Below, one piece after another: positions 1 through 12,958 of a DNA stretch of 64,000 nucleotides (its first letter is position 1; each line of letters opens with the position of its first letter). The notes under the pieces are model-generated. The model searched no databases. It was not told where the DNA came from and saw only the letters and a list, made by a program, of their open reading frames with translations. Position numbers and translations under genes: made by a program. Origin of the DNA: Pholis gunnellus (Eukaryota > Chordata > Actinopteri > Perciformes > Pholidae); NCBI GenBank assembly GCA_910591455.2, contig OU342821.1, forward strand, positions 12,400,287 through 12,464,286, read 5' to 3'.

Positions 1-310
1 GGTAATGTTGTGTACAAGAAGGTCCTCAGAGAATTAGCATAAAAATCCAGAACAAAGAACTGAAAGATAAATGTGGCAATAAAATGTAGCGGAATGAAAC
101 CTTTTTTTTCCAAGCATTGTTCAGAGCAACCAGACTTCTGAGACTAGCCAAGAGGATGTCAGTAAGTGATTCATTTTGCCCCCAGGGACTAGATTCAAGC
201 TTTCTCATCTCTGCCGTCCATTCTCTCTGTGTCCCTCTCTTTTTTTCTGGTGTTACGGCTTTCTTCCTCCCTTGTTCAACAGCTGTGGAGCAGGGTTAGG
301 GTCAAGGGAA

Positions 311-346
<36 letters not shown>
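311..346. repeat. (CT)n microsatellite
   Basis: Nearly pure CT run with one TTT interruption. Confidence 0.95.
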
Positions 347-348
<2 letters not shown>

Positions 349-533
349 GGATGTGCTACTGTTAGGCTTGAATACCTGTGTGTGGAGGCACAGGGCTGGA
401 TTTTCCCATGCCAATGGTTAACTGCTGGCTGTATTTGAAACTGTGGGGAGACCTCCGCTGCCCTTTGGATCCCTCCACTGGCCCCTGGCCCAGAGACTGT
501 GTCTTTTCCCCTGCTGGGACCCTCAATGGACTC

Positions 534-560
534 TGTGTGTGTGTGCGTGTGTGTGCGTGT
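534..560. repeat. (GT)n with GC interruptions
   Basis: GTGTGTGC-type alternating purine-pyrimidine tract. Confidence 0.9.
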
Positions 561-1078
561 TAATGGCGTATCTCAGGAGGGGTTCTGTCATTCAGTCATC
601 AGCCATTCAACCACCAGCCTCCACATTGCGGGCCGCCGGCCCCTCACCCAGGGCAAGTCATCTGTCCATAAAAGACAAACTTTGATCTCTCTCTTAAACC
701 TAAAAACTCAGCATATTCCCTTAATGCTCAATTTTTTTCCCCAACTCCCAAATCATTTTCTGAAAGTCGCTGTCTTGGCAAATATATCTTTCTGCCAGTT
801 TTGTCTCTCCCCCCCGCCTACCCCACCCTCTGTGTTTCAAGCTCACAAAATGACTGTTTGCCTTGCTCTGTTCCGCCCTCCTTCCGTCCTCGCCGACATC
901 CATCCAGTCCCAGGCTTTGTGTAGGACATCTCCTGCCGAGGGAGTTGAAAGCATTCCTCCACCTCCCCTGTCATCATGGCGTATTTAATAACCACCCCAA
1001 TAAAGTCAACAACAAGGCCTGCGACGCAACCCCCCCCCCCCTTTCCACCGGTGGCCCCCAACCCCTCACCCTCAGGTC

Positions 1079-1120
1079 TGATGAATGGGACCATCAGGCA
1101 TGCCAGCTGCCCCGGAGGTG
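1079..1120 (+). other. Micro-exon-like segment in a G+C-rich patch
   Basis: The segment follows a C-rich tract ending CCCTCAG and stops at CCCCGGAG|GTGAGC. It is only 42 bases and divisible by three, with an open frame near LMNGTIRHASCPG. The surrounding 1000-1350 is markedly G+C-rich for this window. Such a short segment cannot be supported by sequence alone. Confidence 0.12.
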
Positions 1121-4039
1121 AGCAGGCTGCCCCCGCCGGGCAGCCAGGCCACCGAGCCAGGGGGAGGAAGAGCAGAGCGGAGAGGGCCAGGGCAGGGCCG
1201 GCCTGCCAGAGCTCACACTAGGCAAAGCTTGGACAGAAAAGAACTGGTGGAAATATGGAGAAACGCGAGGAGGGCCGTTGAAGCAGAGGGGTGCAGGATG
1301 CACACGCAAACAGGGGGCCGGCTTGGGCGCCAGCAACACAGTGGGCAGTAAGGATGCACTCACAACATGTTTTTGCTCACACTGCTTGCTCATGACTTTC
1401 CACTTCTCTTGACGACAGTTGCTCCATATTCTATAGGGCAGTACATTCACTTTTGGAAAGCTCAGGGGGAAAAAATGGAAGAAATCCGGTTAAAAAATGT
1501 GCATTTGTTAAAATGTGTTTTGCATTAATCAGACAGGATGTAAGTCTTGTAAATGCATGGCGGTGATAACATACCGTACACCAGAAGCGGATATAAGCCT
1601 CTTGTGTAGTATTGAGCATAAATTAGCCTACATTGTGTATGTGTATGGTATATTTCAGCTTAGGTTTGTGTATGTGTATGAGACAGAATGAGGGAAAAGA
1701 CGGTGGGAATAGAGGAGGCACACTACGAAGTCACATTATGAATCCTTAATTTGGCAAACAAACATTGGAACGCATATGCATTAATTTGCAAGGCCACACT
1801 CGTGAATTGAAAATAGGTTGATAATTAGAGCAGGCTACGCACATGCAGAACGACTGCCCCACGGTATTACTAAGCCACAACTGGTCAGGAATCACGATGA
1901 GCTTTGATTATTGGCAGGCGAAAAGCTGTTTACGTACTACCTGACATAATTCTTGACGCTGCCCGAGTTAACAGCATATGTGATCCCCTCACATCCACTC
2001 CTGCCAAACAGCTAGCCATGCCCTCTATTCATTACACGGCAGCCTCCCTGTGCCACTCATATAGCTGCTGCCAGCCTTGGGTCTGTTGTGCAGGCACACA
2101 GAAATGCTAAATTGGTCAAAGCAGCAACGCTGGCTCAGAGAACTCTTGACAGACTGAGAAAAGAGCAGAAACCGAATGTATCCCCATCGCATCATGGATC
2201 TTAAAGTGAAAGACGAAGACATCCAGGATGAGAGACTGTTATTCAACTGGGACTGAGCATCAAGCCTGCGTATGACATATGGCAAGCTGAGGCAAAAAGA
2301 AAGAAATGTACAGTATCGACATTCACGACACCATCTTTCTTAATCTAAGCTTCTAGGGAGAGACTGGCTAGATTTACTCAAGGATAGTTTGCCCACTAGA
2401 GTCTTCCGAGTACCACTACCTTTGATTTGCTGTGGAGTGGCTGCTATATTCCCTTGCAGCCACTGGGTTAGCTGCTTTCCTACCTGTTAAAAAAAAAAAT
2501 CTTTTATCTACATCCAGCTTACTTTCTCTCTCTCTCTGCGTTCCCATCCCTCGCCATCCGGGAAATCTTTATTTTCGTATTCAAGCAAACATTTTTATAA
2601 ATGCAAACAGGCTCTCTGAAGACGGCATCAGAGGCGAGACCGTGCCCCTGTACCTGAAAACGCAGCAGCATGTCTCTCCTGGCCCCGGCCCTAAGAGTAA
2701 GCACAGCTGTGTTGAATATTTCCCTCACTCCTCAGTTCATTTGCGGGTGATCTGAGCCCAGTTAGCCCCCAGGACATGGGAGCGGTAAACAGGCCTGACT
2801 ATCAAAGCAAACCACCTCAGACAGAAAGACTGGAATATGAGCCTTTGACCACAGAAGCTGTGGATGCAGGTAGGCGGCAGCTGGATGGAGCTCAAAGGCT
2901 CCCTGACAGCAGTTGGCTTGACCAAGCGCTCACTGGCTGAGAAAACAAGATTCCCTAAATCATCAGTAGGCAGCCCAAGGATCGTACGTCCACTGTTGCC
3001 ATTACTGTAATCACTGTACCTCAAGTGGGAAATGGCTTGAACTAACTTGATAATCACCCTGGATTAAACATTGGAAAAATATAATTGTTTTTTGCACAAA
3101 TTCCGTTGTTCTAAAAAAAAAACTTTTTATGTATCCTGTCCACATATTTTCAACATTTATAAATATACATGTTATAAATAGCTGAATGGTGTTCGTGAAG
3201 AGCAGCAACTGTAGTAAGATTTAATGCTTTCGGACAAAACCGGCTTAAATTCACCCTAAAAAAGGGCCCTCTATATGGAGCCTATATATCTAGGGATGCA
3301 GACAAGGTCCATCTCTCACTCTCAAATTTCAATGTCCAGTGTGGTTTTTAAAAAGTAAAAGAGCTAAGAGTTATCGAGAGTTTCTGTATCGGAACTCTAA
3401 ACTCCAGATCAATGGGCACAAGTCTTCATCTGGCGCCAATCATCCTCAGGTTAGTCATTTGGCTGAGGCTTGAACCACACAAGTCAATCATTGAGGGGAA
3501 AAAAGACAAACACTGGCTTCAACCGCCCAGCGTCCACGTGGCAAAGAGGCCAAGGATGCAGGCGGCGAGGCACCAAAGTGGCCGAACTGCGACTGCCCAC
3601 ATCCTCAGTTCGACCCATCACCTAAACACACACTCACGCACTGCGGGGGAAATGACTGGATGCATTTAGCTCTCCTCATCACAGGGAACTATTCATCTTC
3701 AGGAAATAGCATGCTCTGTAAGATGTGTTTAACTGGAGAGCGACGGGAGACACAGAGTTAATGTCCTAACCACGAGAATCTTGTTGGTTTTGAAGAGAAG
3801 TCAGTGGAAACAAAAAACAGGAACGATTTTGTCTTTCTTTTTTTGCATGAATTTGTAGCCTGCATCTACATTATTGTAAGTATCTCCATTTAGTGAACTG
3901 GAGTATGATTGAGAAGCACACACCCTAGGTCAGTGTAATCATTGCACTCTTGTATTATCTCATTATAGCGCGCTGAAGGCCACAGCCCTGGGGACAGTTC
4001 TTCACCTCTGTCAAGTTATGTCAACCTCTATAAACGTCT

Positions 4040-4145
4040 CTCTTCCTGCAGCGACATTAATGTGGAGGCATTATTGCAGGGCTAATGCTAATTAATGCTA
4101 ACAGTCCATCAGAGCATGCCTAGATTAAACACAGATTAAGTTCAG
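4040..4145. promoter_or_regulatory. TAAT-rich candidate conserved noncoding element
   Basis: The segment contains CATTAATG, GCTAATGCTAATTAATGCTAA and two AGATTAA copies, which are homeodomain and LIM/POU-type core sites, in balanced-composition sequence without repeats. It resembles vertebrate developmental enhancers, but conservation cannot be tested here. Confidence 0.25.
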
Positions 4146-4840
4146 AGAATTTATGTTCCCCGAGCCTGACACACAACTGGAAACATCATTTGTCAGCGCG
4201 ATCACAGTCGGTTCTTTTCACACACGGAGCGTTAAAGAAACACATGTTTAATATAAGCGTTTGCTTTTGTAAGCTGTTGAAAAGTTCAGAGTAAGAAAAG
4301 AAAAACCCACATGGAAACACTGAGTTCATGTAGTTCTTTCACACACAGCTGGGCATGTTTTGCCGAGTATGTCACCAAAATTAGCAATGATGTCAATGAT
4401 GGTAGTCCCTCGGCAGGCCGTACTTCAGAACCTCCCTTTGAGTGTTTCAACTTCCATCTGGAATGGACTTCATTTACAGACTGACTGTTTAACCGCAGCC
4501 ATTGTGGCACAGGGTACATTTAAAATACTCTAAGAGCTGAAGTCCCTTTCATGTCAAAGGAATGACAAGAGCAGTCGTTCTTTTTACGGGAACAAATGAA
4601 AAAACAAAAAAAGTGAGGGGGCACTTACTGTAAGGAATCCACCGTCTTATGTGTCCCTCTAGCCCTGACCGATTCCCCTCTTCACTATTCTCAGCTCAAT
4701 ATCCCTTCTTTTCCCCTCGTGTTTACAATGTGTTTTCTGCAGATGACTTAACAAGATCTTTGAGCTTCATTGGTTCTGCTGGGAAAAATGCAGAACGATC
4801 GTCTCCGGCTGGAATCTAATGCTCTGAATTCTTAACTCAC

Positions 4841-4944
4841 TCCATGTAACAGCGTCCTCCCTCTTCCTTCCACGCTTTCTTTGCTTTCAAGCTCAAGTGA
4901 CAGGCGCTTTGTGAATGGACACAAAACGCTACAAAACATAAATG
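4841..4944 (-). CDS. Weak exon candidate inside the presumed intron
   Basis: On the minus strand a good acceptor (CTCTCTTTAGTTTTCAG) precedes 104 bases ending GGA|GTGAGT (donor GT at 4840-4839). Two frames are open. One starts in a phase compatible with the phase-1 donor of the exon at 20700 and reads FMFCSVLCPFTKRLSLELES then KESVEGRGRTLLHG; the other reads HLCFVAFCVHSQSACHLSLK and onward. Neither resembles a known domain. Introns contain many decoys of this kind, so this is listed as a possible cryptic or alternative exon only. Confidence 0.2.
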
Positions 4945-5112
4945 CTGAAAACTAAAGAGAGAGTGGCAGAGAGAAAAAGACTGGTTACGTGTGTGTTCTT
5001 AGTGAGCTCCTCAGAGGTGGGTGAAGGCTGTGAAAGGCCACATTGTTGATGTCAAGGCCGGTCAGCATCAAAGGGCTGATTCAGGTTGCGAGAGGAGTCC
5101 CTCTCGCCCTCC

Positions 5113-5158
5113 CTTTCTCTCCCTCTCTCTCTCTCTCAACACACACACACTTACACAC
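5113..5158. repeat. Compound (CT)n-(CA)n microsatellite
   Basis: A CT run to about 5137 is followed by a CA run and a short TTACACAC tail. Confidence 0.9.
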
Positions 5159-5689
5159 TGTTCCACTCAGCCCCCTGAAGACCCCAAATACATCATGGTT
5201 TACTGTTCCCTCTCAGCAGAAGAACAATATTTGGAATTGAAGTGTAAACTCAGAGTGAGGTCAAAGGGCACACAGTAACATGATTCAGTGTGTGTGAGCA
5301 AAAAAATAAAGTAAGATTTTCCTTATTTTCCTGACTTGCACTTGACTGAAATATCTCCCATGAGGCTAACGTGTCATTCATGAATGATATGTTGTCTGCT
5401 GTAACGTTGGGGAACTTTTTTTCTTTTCTTTTTAAAAATTCCCCACAGGAACCGCACATCAACTGCACGAGCATAAATGGTGTTTGGGTATGTAAATGAT
5501 ATTCTCGCCACTCCGTTCAAACCAAGGAGGTAGGAAAAACTGCAGGGCTTATTGAGAGCTTTAATTACACCCACCAAAGTGCATTATACTGATGACTTCT
5601 GTGTGCGAGTGTGCATGTTTGTAAGTGTGTGTGGGGGTTATCAGTGTACGAATTAGTAAAGTTAGACACCAGGAGCTGCGCCACCGTGT

Positions 5690-5745
5690 CAGGATGAGAT
5701 TTAACGAGCTTTAATAACAAGCTTTAATGAGCTTAATTAGGAATC
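5690..5745. promoter_or_regulatory. Repeated (A)GCTTTAAT motif cluster
   Basis: AGCTTTAATAACAAGCTTTAATGAGCTTAATT holds two exact AGCTTTAAT copies and one AGCTTAAT variant within about 35 bases, each containing a homeodomain-like TTAAT core. A regulatory role is inference. Confidence 0.25.
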
Positions 5746-6502
5746 CATGAGATCCCCATGGAAACGCCTCAACCCCACAGAATCCGGCTGTGGGTCTGAG
5801 GAGCTTTCGATTGGATTACTGTGGCTAATGTCACCGAAACACAACAGTAAAAACAAACAGAGCTCTAGAGGAGAGGCGGGTGAGGAGGGAAAAGCAGGGG
5901 ATGGGTGTCACAGAAGGAACTTTGGCAGGGAGGGAATACCTGCTGAGGGATGATGGGAGGAGGAGGGATAACCAGCAGAACCAGTAGGATTAGTGTCGCT
6001 CACAAATTTGGCTTGTTCACAGTCGGCACAGGAGGACGAGATCGTACCTCTACAGCTTTTTCACTCCAGTGATAATTGTGCTTCCAAACATAATTAACCC
6101 CTTCATAGGCTCCCGCCGATTTCTTGTTCCTTGCCTCATTTTTCCACAATAGGGGGATTTTTACTGACCTGGTTTTGCATACACTGTGAATAAACATTTA
6201 AAAAAAAAGAAAAAGGAAATAGTAAAGATTTGTAAGGAATCACAAATAGAAGTAAAAGCCATGCTGTGGGACCTACTTCTAGTTTCATAAATGCTTTGGG
6301 AAAACCCAGTGAGATATCATGAAATAAGAGTCCCAGAAGAGGTATAGGTGCCATTTTGATAATGTAATTGTGTGCAAATTGAGGCAGTTGTTGGAAATTT
6401 GCATTTCCTTTGCTGACTTTTGGAAATTTCTGATGCAAACTGGTGCAACATTTCCGGGCTAACCTAATCTCTTCCAACCCTTCCCACCTTCTGTCTCTCC
6501 AG

Positions 6503-6656
6503 GATCAGTGTGCCTTGCGGTGACCACAGGGAGGTTCTGTAAAGTGCAGTCCGACAATGACGGAGTGACCTTTCAGATAAGCATGATGAATCCGCCCATC
6601 CCAGCTCCTCCCAGCTCCTCCCGTTATGTGCCCACACACAGACACACACAAACAAA
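6503..6656 (+). CDS. Weak exon candidate with strong acceptor
   Basis: A long pyrimidine tract (CCCTTCCCACCTTCTGTCTCTCCAG, acceptor AG at 6501-6502) is followed by an open frame reading SVCLAVTTGRFCKVQSDNDG, then VTFQISMMNPPIPAPPSSSR. A donor-like AAT|GTGAGC follows at 6657, and the frame runs on into a CA microsatellite if unspliced. The peptide is not recognised. The segment lies on the opposite strand to the gene whose intron would contain it, which lowers its likelihood. Confidence 0.17.
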
Positions 6657-6681
6657 TGTGAGCGTGCACGCATACGGCGGT

Positions 6682-6683
<2 letters not shown>

Positions 6684-6738
<55 letters not shown>

Positions 6739-6745
6739 CACACAC
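6684..6745. repeat. (CA)n microsatellite, about 62 bases
   Basis: Two CA blocks are separated by a single CAAA interruption at 6721-6724. The long open frames reported across it are artefacts of the repeat. Confidence 0.97.
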
Positions 6746-9250
6746 TGGCATATCTGATGACCTACTCTCTGAAAAGTCCTCCCCGAGGGACTTCTACACA
6801 TGCACACAAACTGGTCTGGATCCTGGGGTGTCATCTGGCAGGTAGGGTATCACTGGACCCTGGGAACTTGAAAAATGGGGGGGTGACCTTAGTGGTTACA
6901 TAGAAGTCACGGAGGTCTCCCGGACAACACAGTGCATCTATACATCTTCAGCCTTGGGCTGGGCTGTGTGGGGAGGTCATCTTTCACCATCCATCTACTG
7001 GTTTCTCTCATGCCTGTAGCGTGTCCCTCCACGGTCTCGCTATATATAGTTCCCTCGCTTCCCTGGACTCTTTGTGATGCCCTTCTGCGGTGGGAAGAGT
7101 CTGGGGCTCATCATTATAAATCAGCCTGTTAGAAGGAATAAAAATTTAAAGAGCTTCTCCCCGGATTCTAACTGAAGTCTCCATTAGTGAGGCCAGAGAA
7201 GATGGTTGCGTGCATGGCAACACACAGCAAATCAACACAACAACCCCTTTAATCACCCTCTCAGTCCTTTTGTTCTCCTCCCTTTCTTCCTCCCTTTTCT
7301 GGGCTCTCACTGATAAAGTCCAGTAAAGGAGCACAGGTATATGTTTACTACACCACGTGATCAAATATATTGGTCATTACATCTGCATCTCCTGAGGCCT
7401 CGCTCCGGCATACTGTTAAAATACTAAGCAGAGAGATGTTTTTCTAACCTTGCATAGGTCTGCATAGGTCAAGGGAAATTAGTAGGGAGGAGAGGAGGAG
7501 AGTGTGAGCTCGTTTTATCACGCTGTGGTCTCTGGAAAGGGGCAGGACTGCTGACAGTACACAGATAGCAGGCGGTGGGATATGTGGAAGGCAGAAACAG
7601 AAACAGGGCCACGCAGCGGGAGTGCCCAGAAAGGCACTGATTAGAAGGCAAAGAGGCAGATACAGAAAGTCCAGCAACAAAGCTTTAAAAAAAAAAAAGA
7701 AGACGCTGTGAAATGCACCAATTTCAGAACACACACATGTACGCGCACACACAGACCACGTATCAAGATTTCATTTTATGTCAGCCTTGAGGGAGGGCTG
7801 AACCACTCGCCTCATCCTCCTCCTTCTCGGTCGCTCCGCTCTTGGCCCGCTGCACGCCTCCGGGGCCAGCGAAGGCAGCGATTAACGACAACAGGGAGAG
7901 TGTGTATAAGTGTGTAAGTGTGTGTAAGGCCTGATCGTTAGAGCGGCCAACTTGTGTAATACAATTACAGAGGCTGCAGAGAAACTGCTAATGTGCACGC
8001 GGGCAGCTCTGTCAGATGGATCAGGTATTGAGTTTGCTATGCTTAATTCACTTTCCAGCACACACACGGGTGCATTAGTTAGATTAGAGTAGCGGGAGGG
8101 GGGACGGGAGGTGGGGTTGGTCTACCGCCGAGCCCGGGCAGATTTGTTTAGTGGTGGCTGTCAATTACAACCCTGACCCTTGCACTAAATGGCTGCTCAT
8201 CCAGTGGGAAAAAAAAGAATGTAGACAAAAGCCAGACGTGATTGGTAAAGACATGGCCATCTTCTGCGGAAGATAACAAGTGGCATGTTGTGGAATAAAC
8301 AACGGTCAAAACACTGTGCATAATGCTCCACCAATAAAACAGAGTGCTGGGGCCTGAAAAGGCAATGTGACCATCAGTAAGATTAGTGAGGCAATGTTAT
8401 CACCAGAATGGGACGACACACAAGGCCAGTGGTGGACGGGGTACTTAGAAATATGAAATGGAAGACAAATGATTTGATTTGCTTCTTTTCAAAAGTCTCG
8501 TGCAATTTAAGAGACTGATTGTGGATGCTATTACTCAAAAACTACTTACCCCTTTTACTCTTTTTGGATTGCATTGTGCTACATAAAAAGGGCATTTGAC
8601 AAATAAGACCTTGTAAAATCCAGGGGTTATTTATAGAATATCAGTATTCTAATAGTACTTTCCGTGTACATTGTAGATTAGACTTCACTACTAAACTTCA
8701 GCACAGTTATAGAGCATATTATATGAAAAAGATAAATAAGTCCTAATCAAATAGATTTTAAGTATTTAAAGACTTTTCAAAATACTGTGAATCAAACACA
8801 AATCTGCGTATGGCCCATATTTCATATTGTTTTACAAAGCATCAAAAGCAACAGTAAGTACACAGTGAATTCCAGTTATTGCTTGAGAGTCCATGCTATA
8901 GATCTCTCCTCACATACAAGCACATCCATCCATGTGTCCTTGCGTCTAGACATTATAGCCGGGTTTTTTTTCGATACAGCTGGAGCCGCTCATCTTAAGA
9001 CTCTCAAGGACTCAGGAACACACAATCGTAATGCTAGTTAGAGGATGATTATCACTCTGCCCCAGAGACGATAAATAAATTAAATCTCGCAGAAGCTCTT
9101 TTTCCCCCGGTAGCTAAATGGGCACCGGGACAGGGCCACAATTTCCACAGTAAACACCTCCCTCCCAAGTAAACACATATAATCACAACAAGATGGCCAA
9201 TGCAGCTCAGCTCGTAATTGTATCACTGAAGTGAGATGAGTGAGTTTTAG

Positions 9251-9273
9251 GGAAGGGGGGGAAGGGGGGGGGG
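9251..9273. repeat. G-rich tract
   Basis: Runs of 7 and 10 G separated by AA form a possible G-quadruplex motif. Confidence 0.85.
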
Positions 9274-11347
9274 ATTATTGCTGCTGATTGAATTAAAATG
9301 TCTGCTTCACTCCCAAGAGACCACCCCGATACAAAGGACATAGTTTGTCTCCGTGTAACAGGGGCCGTGACAAATAATCTTTAAAACCTTGACAAAAAAA
9401 CTCTCTTTGTAGGCTTTGACGTTATCTCTTTTTTTTTGTCCATCCAACACCCAGCTTCTTCTAGCAGAGTAAGAGAAGAGAGCCATGGGGAAAGATAGGT
9501 AGAAAAGTAAGTGACAGGCTGAGCAGAGAAAACCTTTAACAACTGATGTTAAGACAGCTACATCCCCCCCGTTGTGATGCATCCGTCAAAGCACTGATCA
9601 CTTGTGTCCTCCCACTCGTTGACCAATCCATTTGAGTCCATGACCGCCGGCTTCAGACAGAGCCCCGTGTTAACAGTGACCGCCGACACTCCTTGGATTT
9701 AAATTTGACATGCCCCGTCGAAATTCCTTGCACAGAGTACTGCATTCTCTCAAGCGCTTATTAAAACAAACTATGGCAAAAGACCCAAAATGGAAGCTAC
9801 AGAGTAAATACTCCAGCTTGAGTTTCTCATGTCCCTCGCCCTCAAACTCAATCAATGTGGAAACAACTGCCAACAAGGAAAATGGCAGTCAAAACCCAAA
9901 CCAGGTTGCGCTGGTATCTGGTTTTCCACAAAAAAAGGCAACACAATAAGGCTCAGATTACCCCGTCAAATTTCCCAAGAAATTGCGAGGGGAGGGAAAC
10001 GTGCATGTATGTTAGTTGGTAATGCTCAAAGCTGTCCAATCCTTACAACACATTGGTTTGTTCAACATTGTTGTATTTGTTTACCAGACTGTTACCTCTT
10101 TCCCATGAACAAAAAGCCACACAAAGCAGCCCAGAATAGCTGTGGGGTAATGTGCCTGAATCCTGAATGCTCTCAGCCTGTTCATCCTGTGGGTAAAAGC
10201 CACGCAGCTTAGGAGTGGCTATCTCTGTCTCACTGCATCCCTTGTCTCCACCTCCTCCTCTCCACCTTCGTCTTCCTTTGGCCGCTATCGCTGCTTTTGT
10301 TGGCGGGGTCTCGGGCTAGAGCAAGCTGCTAAATAAAACATTTGGCATGGAAAAACCAGCGATAAGAAAAGAAAATGTGGCTAGCAGGAAGCTAGTAAGC
10401 CTTTTGCAGACTTGTAAAAACAAAAAATACCATGATTTAGTGATGCGCAGCTTGGTAAATGCGACGGCTAAGGAATGCGAGCGGTAGGATTTGAACAAGC
10501 AGCTACTGAAAGCAACTCATCAGGAGGTATGATTTACCAGTGCGCTGCTCCTTCCTTTACACAGCAGAGGTTACCCTGTGTTGTCCTCCCCTTCCAGGTC
10601 TCTTCAGTGTTTTACCTGAAGGATCAGCTTACCTCACGTCAGCCTAAAACCATGGGAACCCCTATGCCTGGTGTGTCACCACTGAATTATCGGTTTCCGC
10701 AGCACATGCTCGAGCATATCTGCAGCAAGCCATTATGGAGGATCAGTTTACAGTTGTGTGTGCTGACTCCAGTGCAGCTGGTGTACTGTATGGGGGTCAC
10801 AGTTTATTGAGGTCTGGAATTAGAGAAACAGGCCTGTCATCTTAGTAAGCTCGGTAATTTTTTTCCAAACTTCAGATCTCATTTCTCCATTAACTTGACT
10901 TGAGGGAGAGCAGTTCAACAAAACCTCCCCCGTTACTCCCCACCAAGCTGATGGGCAGGTCGGCCCCAAGAAAACTCCACATACTACTATGCGCAATTCA
11001 TTTACAATGATCGCCTTTTTATAACGGTAGTAGCAATACTGGACATAAGAAACGTATCAGTTGGTTTGAAAGGGTATTTGTAAATGCAGTAGCTGATCCT
11101 TCATGTTGTGATAGTACTTTTGGGTTTATTCTAATCTGGAGGTGCAGGTCTGACAGCAGCATACGTGCAACGTTAAATGTCTCCACCAATATTTGTGTGT
11201 TACATGCCTGAACGGATTGGGAGCCTGTGGCTGTTAAACAACAAACGGGAGCTGTGTTTGCTCTGGGAACTTGGAGCGAGAATGCTCATCCGTACACAAA
11301 ATAGGGCCAATTCAGACATTTGACCTGGTTTAGGAAAAACTCCTGCA

Positions 11348-11376
11348 TTTTTTTTTTTCCCTCTCTCTCTCTCTCT
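11348..11376. repeat. Poly(T) followed by (CT)n
   Basis: A T11 run leads into a CT run. Together with TGCATTTCAG it forms a strong but probably fortuitous splice acceptor at 11385. Confidence 0.85.
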
Positions 11377-12102
11377 GCATTTCAGAGCATTCATCACAAC
11401 AACATCCATTATTCACCTTCTGCCTACTGTTTGGTTAGCTCCTTGAAAAGGGGCAAATGCACAGCTGGAAGCTCTCCTCTGCTGCCAATCCCTGACACAA
11501 CTTGGAAATGTGGATTCATGGTAGAGGAGATAATTCCTAATGTATTAGACTACTCTTCCAGCCGTTAAGGACATGCATGCACTGTACTGCAGGCATTTTG
11601 TCAATGTGACTCGACTTTGCTCAATTCTTTTTATGTTAGAACATCATGTAGGACAAGCAGGGACTGACACACTGAGCTCATTAATAATTCTGACATTTAC
11701 AGCAGTGAACTTTAGGAGCTGCGCTGACTGCTTTCTGTCATTATCAACCTCATCTCCATAGTATTCATTAACTGAAGAATGCACACAAACCAAACGACCA
11801 CACAGTCACTCAATTCTCCACGTGGAACCCCTCTTATTTGGCAGATTTCAAACATAAGCAGCGTCTTTTGGTTCCCTGACAGATTCCTGAAGTAGAAGAA
11901 TACAGTACAGTTTTGCCTTCTCTGGCAATTACGCAAATTGTAGCAGCTTTGACAGTGTGCTTTACATATAAGGAGTCATAAAGTAACCCTTCACTGTGGG
12001 GCTTCTGTCTGGGCCCCATTTAAATGAGACCCATTGAGCCTGCCCCAGTTAAACACTGTCTGCCAGTACTCCGGTCACTGGGGACTGATCGTGGAGATAT
12101 GG

Positions 12103-12128
12103 CACACACACACACACACACACACACA
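12103..12128. repeat. (CA)13 microsatellite
   Basis: Pure CA dinucleotide run. Confidence 0.95.
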
Positions 12129-12865
12129 GGCTCGAAAACACACGCTGTACAAACACAGGAAAGTGCTGACACCCAACAGCAATCTCGAGTTGCAAACTGT
12201 TACTGGATTCACACAGTAACAAAGCCCAAAGTGAAGAAAAGAGGTCACGCAGTGGGGTGTTCAGGTTAGTGGGTGTTTGGTGGTCGCGGTGATGGTGGTG
12301 GAGTTAGGGGGGGTTTAACTCCGCTTTGAAACTCTTCTCTTGCTTTAAGAAATAAAATGTTTCCCATGATGCTGGTGATGAATTCCACAGTGTTTGTTGA
12401 GACTTGTACGGAGTAATTACACACAAAAAACAGCCACAAACACCCATTTATCACATGCCTCCAACAGTCAAGCAGGATTTTCAATAGCATCATTTTTTTT
12501 TTAAAAACCATCCCTGACTCTTAGCACACATTTTGACTTTTCTCTGCTCTTGACAACTGGAGTACGTGGAGACTGGGGGTTTAATCATACAACGGTGCTT
12601 ACCAATTGTGAAGCTTTAATTTAGCACCTCATTTAACTCAGTAAAAACAACAACTTTACAGACTGGCATTCTGACACACATTTCATTCTGCCCTCTGGTA
12701 ATGGTCTGCTCTGTTTAAAAGTCTGTTTGGCAGCTCTGTAGATAACAGATGGAAGAAAAATGAGGGGAATTATGAGAAAGATTGATTTCCTGGGGATGAA
12801 TGGTCTGGTATTCACACAGATTTATCTGAAACAGACTTTCCTGGACTCTGTTATTATTGAATAAA

Positions 12866-12958
12866 CACACACGCGCATACACACACACACACACACGCAA
12901 ACACACACTGTGCCACCAATCGAGACAAACAAGAACACGCTCACACACACACACACAT
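12866..12958. repeat. CA-rich imperfect microsatellite
   Basis: Three CA blocks are interrupted by GCGC, GCAA and a 40-base unique segment. Confidence 0.85.

Larger units (their letters stand above)
347..4039. other. Intronic spacer, no gene seen
   Basis: The span has a G+C-rich patch at 1000-1350 and otherwise A+T-rich unique sequence, with a GT repeat at 534. Open frames are short and overlap on both strands. Confidence 0.5.

Noticed and set aside
4625..4777. Minus-strand segment between CATTTTTCCCAG and a GTAAGTG donor
   Set aside because: All three frames contain stops, so it cannot be an internal coding exon.
6464..6903. Poly-Val/Cys and poly-Thr/His frames
   Set aside because: Translations of the CA microsatellite, not genes.
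8425..8480. CAGTGGTGGACGGGGTACTTA resembling the left end of the repeat at 21634
   Set aside because: Similarity stops after about 20 bases and no right end was found.
10629..10785. Minus-strand segment ending GACGTGAG|GTAAGC
   Set aside because: All frames are stopped, including an early TGA and TAA.
11386..11568. Open frame of about 60 codons after a CT-rich acceptor
   Set aside because: The acceptor is a by-product of a microsatellite and the peptide has no recognisable features.
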